Of a DNA stretch of 64,000 nucleotides, positions 60,893 through 64,000 are shown piece by piece. How positions within the stretch are numbered: the stretch's first letter is position 1; each line of letters begins with the position of its first letter. The stretch spans positions 11,463,001-11,527,000 of the forward strand of contig NC_090135.1 in assembly GCF_040581485.1 (NCBI RefSeq), written 5' to 3'. A program made the translations under genes and the position numbers. The notes under the pieces are model-generated. The model saw nothing but the letters and a program-made list of their open reading frames with translations. It did no database searches and was not told the origin of the DNA. This stretch comes from Linepithema humile. Lineage: Eukaryota; Arthropoda; Insecta; Hymenoptera; Formicidae.

Positions 60893-61989
60893 AAGGGAGA
60901 ATGCAAAGCTCAGGGGGTAACCGTATCTCTATGTTAATATGGGAATGCGAACTCATGGCGGTCCATGGGGGAATTCGATACGCCCCGCGCGACACATCTG
61001 GACGCGGCTTTCCCGCGGCCGACTTAATTATCGGAATCAGACCAGCTTTCCTTGCGGAATTTTGTTTCTCGCGGAAATACCGAAGGACAAACTGTTGCAA
61101 ATCGGTGCGATGCTTACTCAGATGCAACAAACCAAGTGAACTTGTAGGTCTATAAAAATATTTTCTTAGTAAGAGATATAAAGTCTATTAAACAAGAGAT
61201 AAAGTCTATTTTAAATAAAGTTAGTGATTTCCATTTAAAGCTCGATGTTTTTTATTCAAATCAAATACGCAAAAATTTGTTTTCAAATGAAAAAATGTGT
61301 TGAAGCTGATGGAAATTATTTTGAGCGTAAAAACTAGCTTGGCGATAATTCTGTCTTTAACTTTGCTTGATAAATATAACAAATCTTTTGCATTAATTTA
61401 ATAAAAATTAGAAACTAAAAAAGATACAAGAAAAATAGCATAAAGCAAAATATGAGATTCCTATTGACAGATTAAGTAACTCCAAAGAAGAAGTATGGTT
61501 AACAAACAAAAAATGATTATCAATAATAATGTGATCCCTGTTATCAAAACCGCACGATATCTAAAATTTATTATCTATATTTATTATTTTTTTATTATTT
61601 ACTATATTTATTATTATATTTCTAATCTATTTTTAGCAAAATTGGATTTATCTTTTGCGAACGATGTTTTTTACACATCAAGCACTTAGCGAATATGCAA
61701 TGAGAAATTATGAGCGACGAATGACGTTCACAAATAATTTAGTCATCCTGCTAGACGACCATGTCGAATCACCGGTATACACGATTACGTACGCCTCGTT
61801 TCCACGTCATGGGAACGACGGTTCCGTCGTCGTGTTTCGGTGGGTCGCTCTAATTCCAATCGCCATAAAATGGTTTCAATACGCAGCACGCCAATTGGCT
61901 ACAGCTAATTAAGCCGATGCGCGAAATTGCGCGACTTTTCCATCGCTTCGCATTGTGACCGTACAATACGTGCATAGACAGGGTGAGAG

Positions 61990-62000
61990 AGGGGGGGGGG
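61990..62000 (+). repeat. G11 run and G-rich tract
   Basis: Eleven Gs followed by AGGGGGC and AGAGGGGG; four G-runs within about 35 bases could form a G-quadruplex on the plus strand. Confidence 0.85.
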
Positions 62001-62187
62001 AGGGGGCAGAGGGGGAGAGAGCCGATAAATTCTCGATTACTATATCACGGACTATTTCGTTATTTTTGCAATCAGGTCACGTTGCGGGCTGTCCCGTGCG
62101 CACAAACGCCGATCTAATCGATTTCTCGACGTTTGATTGCGCGAAACCGCCGCTTCATAAATAGACGCCTGCGATTTCCTTCCAAGT

Positions 62188-62202
62188 GGCGGCGGCGGCG
62201 GC
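62188..62202 (+). repeat. (GCG)5 run
   Basis: Short trinucleotide run in a CpG island. Confidence 0.9.
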
Positions 62203-64000
62203 GATGGCGGGCCGCCTCTTTGCTCTTATTGGCGACGATAGAGGCGGGATTCAATAGTTATTCATTAAACTCGAATTCAGTCGAGCAGGATGCTGGGGTC
62301 AGTTCCACGCTGACCTTGCGGCTATCTTCAAAGGCCTTATCTCCCGCCGCGCGCGCTCACACTCCTCACCGTCCTTCTCCTCTGCTTTCTTCACCGGCTT
62401 CGCCGTCGAGTATCGAAAGGCCGGGCCCGATATGTCCGCTAGTGAACGACTGGAAATCGACCGTCCCCCGTCATCGACAAACCGCTTCCTGCTTTGGTAT
62501 TTCTGCCACGGGCACGCGATTTTTTTCAGACGCGAGCTTTCCGCAGATGCCAATGACCGTGGATAAACGAGAAATGACAATAATAAGAAGAGCATACATT
62601 TCAGTTGTTCGTGGAATCTAAAAAATTTTTGAGACTACTCCGAGATTAAGAAATCAATAATGTTAATCATGCTAGTCTAAATGAAACGAGAGAATTTTAA
62701 AAAAGAAAGATTCAGAATTCCAGTAATCGCTGCAGTTCAAGCAAGATTGATCGCGAATATCTTCGATTATGAGCTTATTAGTGATTAACGTACACTTTAT
62801 GAGAACAATTTCTTCTATTAATAAACCTGATTGCTTGTGAAGATTTCATGCTGCAAATATGATTCGAGAAACCATCCGATTCGAGAAACGCATTAAATTA
62901 CGTTCAATTTTCAATAAGTAGTGTAATGTCCGTTCATGGTTATACGACGAGGCGAGATGACATCCAGTGTCGTCTTTATAACTTTAAGCTCTCTGGACGA
63001 GAAACTTGTCCAGAGCTTTGTGAATCTAAAAAAATTATCATATATCTTCAAAATTATTGCGTATTTAAAAAATTCTTTGTACTAAAACCAAGAATCTATT
63101 ATTGCACAATTTTCCATTATCATAAAAAACATAAAATTCCCGAATAAAAAAATCGACAATTATAAATTATTTTTTCTACGCTAAAATTCATGTTTATCAA
63201 AGATTTGCATTTAACTATTGACAAATCTATTGCTTAAAATAAATAGTACCGCTCAACGCATTTGTATCGCGTATCATAGAGCGACGATATTATAATATAA
63301 TAATAAAAACAGATAACCAAGCATCTTTAAGTTGCTCATGTTAAGATCTTACGGATCTAAAGCTTTAAGACATCAGAGCTTCTTTCGCTCGTACAACAAG
63401 ACGCCACTGGTTGTTCCCATCGCCGATCCCGCCGTCCCTTGACCGGAAGATCACCCCTTTTCCCCCCGCCAGCCTACGCCAATGTCCGATGATGAAGTTA
63501 TCCAGCGATAATGGCTCCATTACATCGCGGCGTGCTGCGGCACGTCGTCTCCCCTCCGTACTCTGTCCGGGGCCCCGAAGAGTCGCACAGGTAGAGTGGA
63601 GAGGAAGAAGGAACGGGCACCGTCGCACCGTATACTTACTATGGCGATTGTTTATGTTGGCTGATGGCCACTTATGCTGCACACACATCGCATTACGAAG
63701 CCGTTCTCGGGGTCTTGCGGCCCGTTACTTAGCCCGTGGTCTGAACATCGTAGGGTAATGGCGAACGCGTTACGGATAAAATGTATACTTAGCCTCACGG
63801 CCCGATGGCACCGATGCCTTGATGCCTCGGCAATATCGAGATTACCCTATTCCCTCCCCCTCAACCCCTCTTAGTCCTCCCTCACTCCTACGTTTTGGTT
63901 GGATACTTCCTCGTTTCTTGATCGTCGCAAATTTTTTGATCGAAGATAAAAGACTGTTGCATTTGTCCCTGTCATGATAAATATTGAATATTTTCAATTT

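Larger units (their letters stand above)
58961..64000. other. Non-genic stretch with large CpG islands
   Basis: CpG islands at 59.22-60.0, 60.75-61.1, 61.75-62.57 and 63.38-63.88 kb. They are open in several frames on both strands without a domain, start context or splice pair that I can defend. TAATTA and ATTAATTGGCC-type motifs sit among the GC sequence, as in conserved insect enhancers. Confidence 0.4.

Noticed and set aside
62133..62621. 162-codon plus-strand frame, among the longest in the right part
   Set aside because: Ser/Arg/Pro-biased, inside a CpG island with a GCG run, overlapped by an open minus frame; no domain.
1..64000. Search for CRISPR arrays, rRNA, bacterial operons, viral or transposase genes
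   Set aside because: No regular spacer-repeat array, no rRNA or transposase-like reading frame, and the gene structure is eukaryotic throughout.

Overview
The window looks like nuclear DNA from an insect, most likely a hymenopteran such as an ant. The reasons are a spliced insect-type class XV myosin, short GT-AG introns, very AT-rich background DNA broken by CpG-rich islands, and many microsatellites. The species assignment is inference. There are no bacterial-style genes, rRNA genes, convincing tRNA genes or CRISPR arrays.

Layout. Positions 1 to about 19,000 on the minus strand hold most of one gene, an unconventional myosin XV (vertebrate MYO15A class; the fly gene of this class is named Myo10A). 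I could place 20 coding exons, all with GT-AG borders and compatible phases. In order they encode a long basic N-terminal extension from one 1.9-kb exon, an SH3-like N-terminal piece, the full motor domain (P-loop, switch I, switch II, TEDS glutamate), three IQ motifs, a charged helix, MyTH4, the start of a FERM-type module, a proline-rich linker, serine-rich linkers, and a Met/Asn/Gln-rich stretch that runs off the left edge. At least 2,294 residues are in the window; the distal tail is not. A small exon at 14,825-14,909 supplies the best start codon, and a CpG-rich block at 18.8-19.2 kb is the best candidate first exon and promoter.

Positions 19-64 kb contain no gene I can name. AT-rich DNA alternates with 0.2-0.8 kb CpG/GC-rich islands that look more like conserved regulatory elements than exons. 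A few exon-like pieces have good splice borders, the best being a plus-strand terminal exon at 53,181-53,418. Structured elements include a 151-bp palindromic MITE-like repeat (41.1 kb), a 0.5-kb long inverted repeat (58.5-59.0 kb), a pre-miRNA-like hairpin next to a tandem TAATTA array (39.7-39.9 kb), a 32-bp direct repeat that differs mainly at third codon positions (45.0 and 45.8 kb), and several microsatellites.

How the parts may work together. The myosin would be an actin motor carrying MyTH4-FERM cargo. The 18.8-19.2 kb block has a minus-strand splice donor on one side and a plus-strand donor on the other, so it could drive the myosin and a divergent transcript. That link is a hypothesis.
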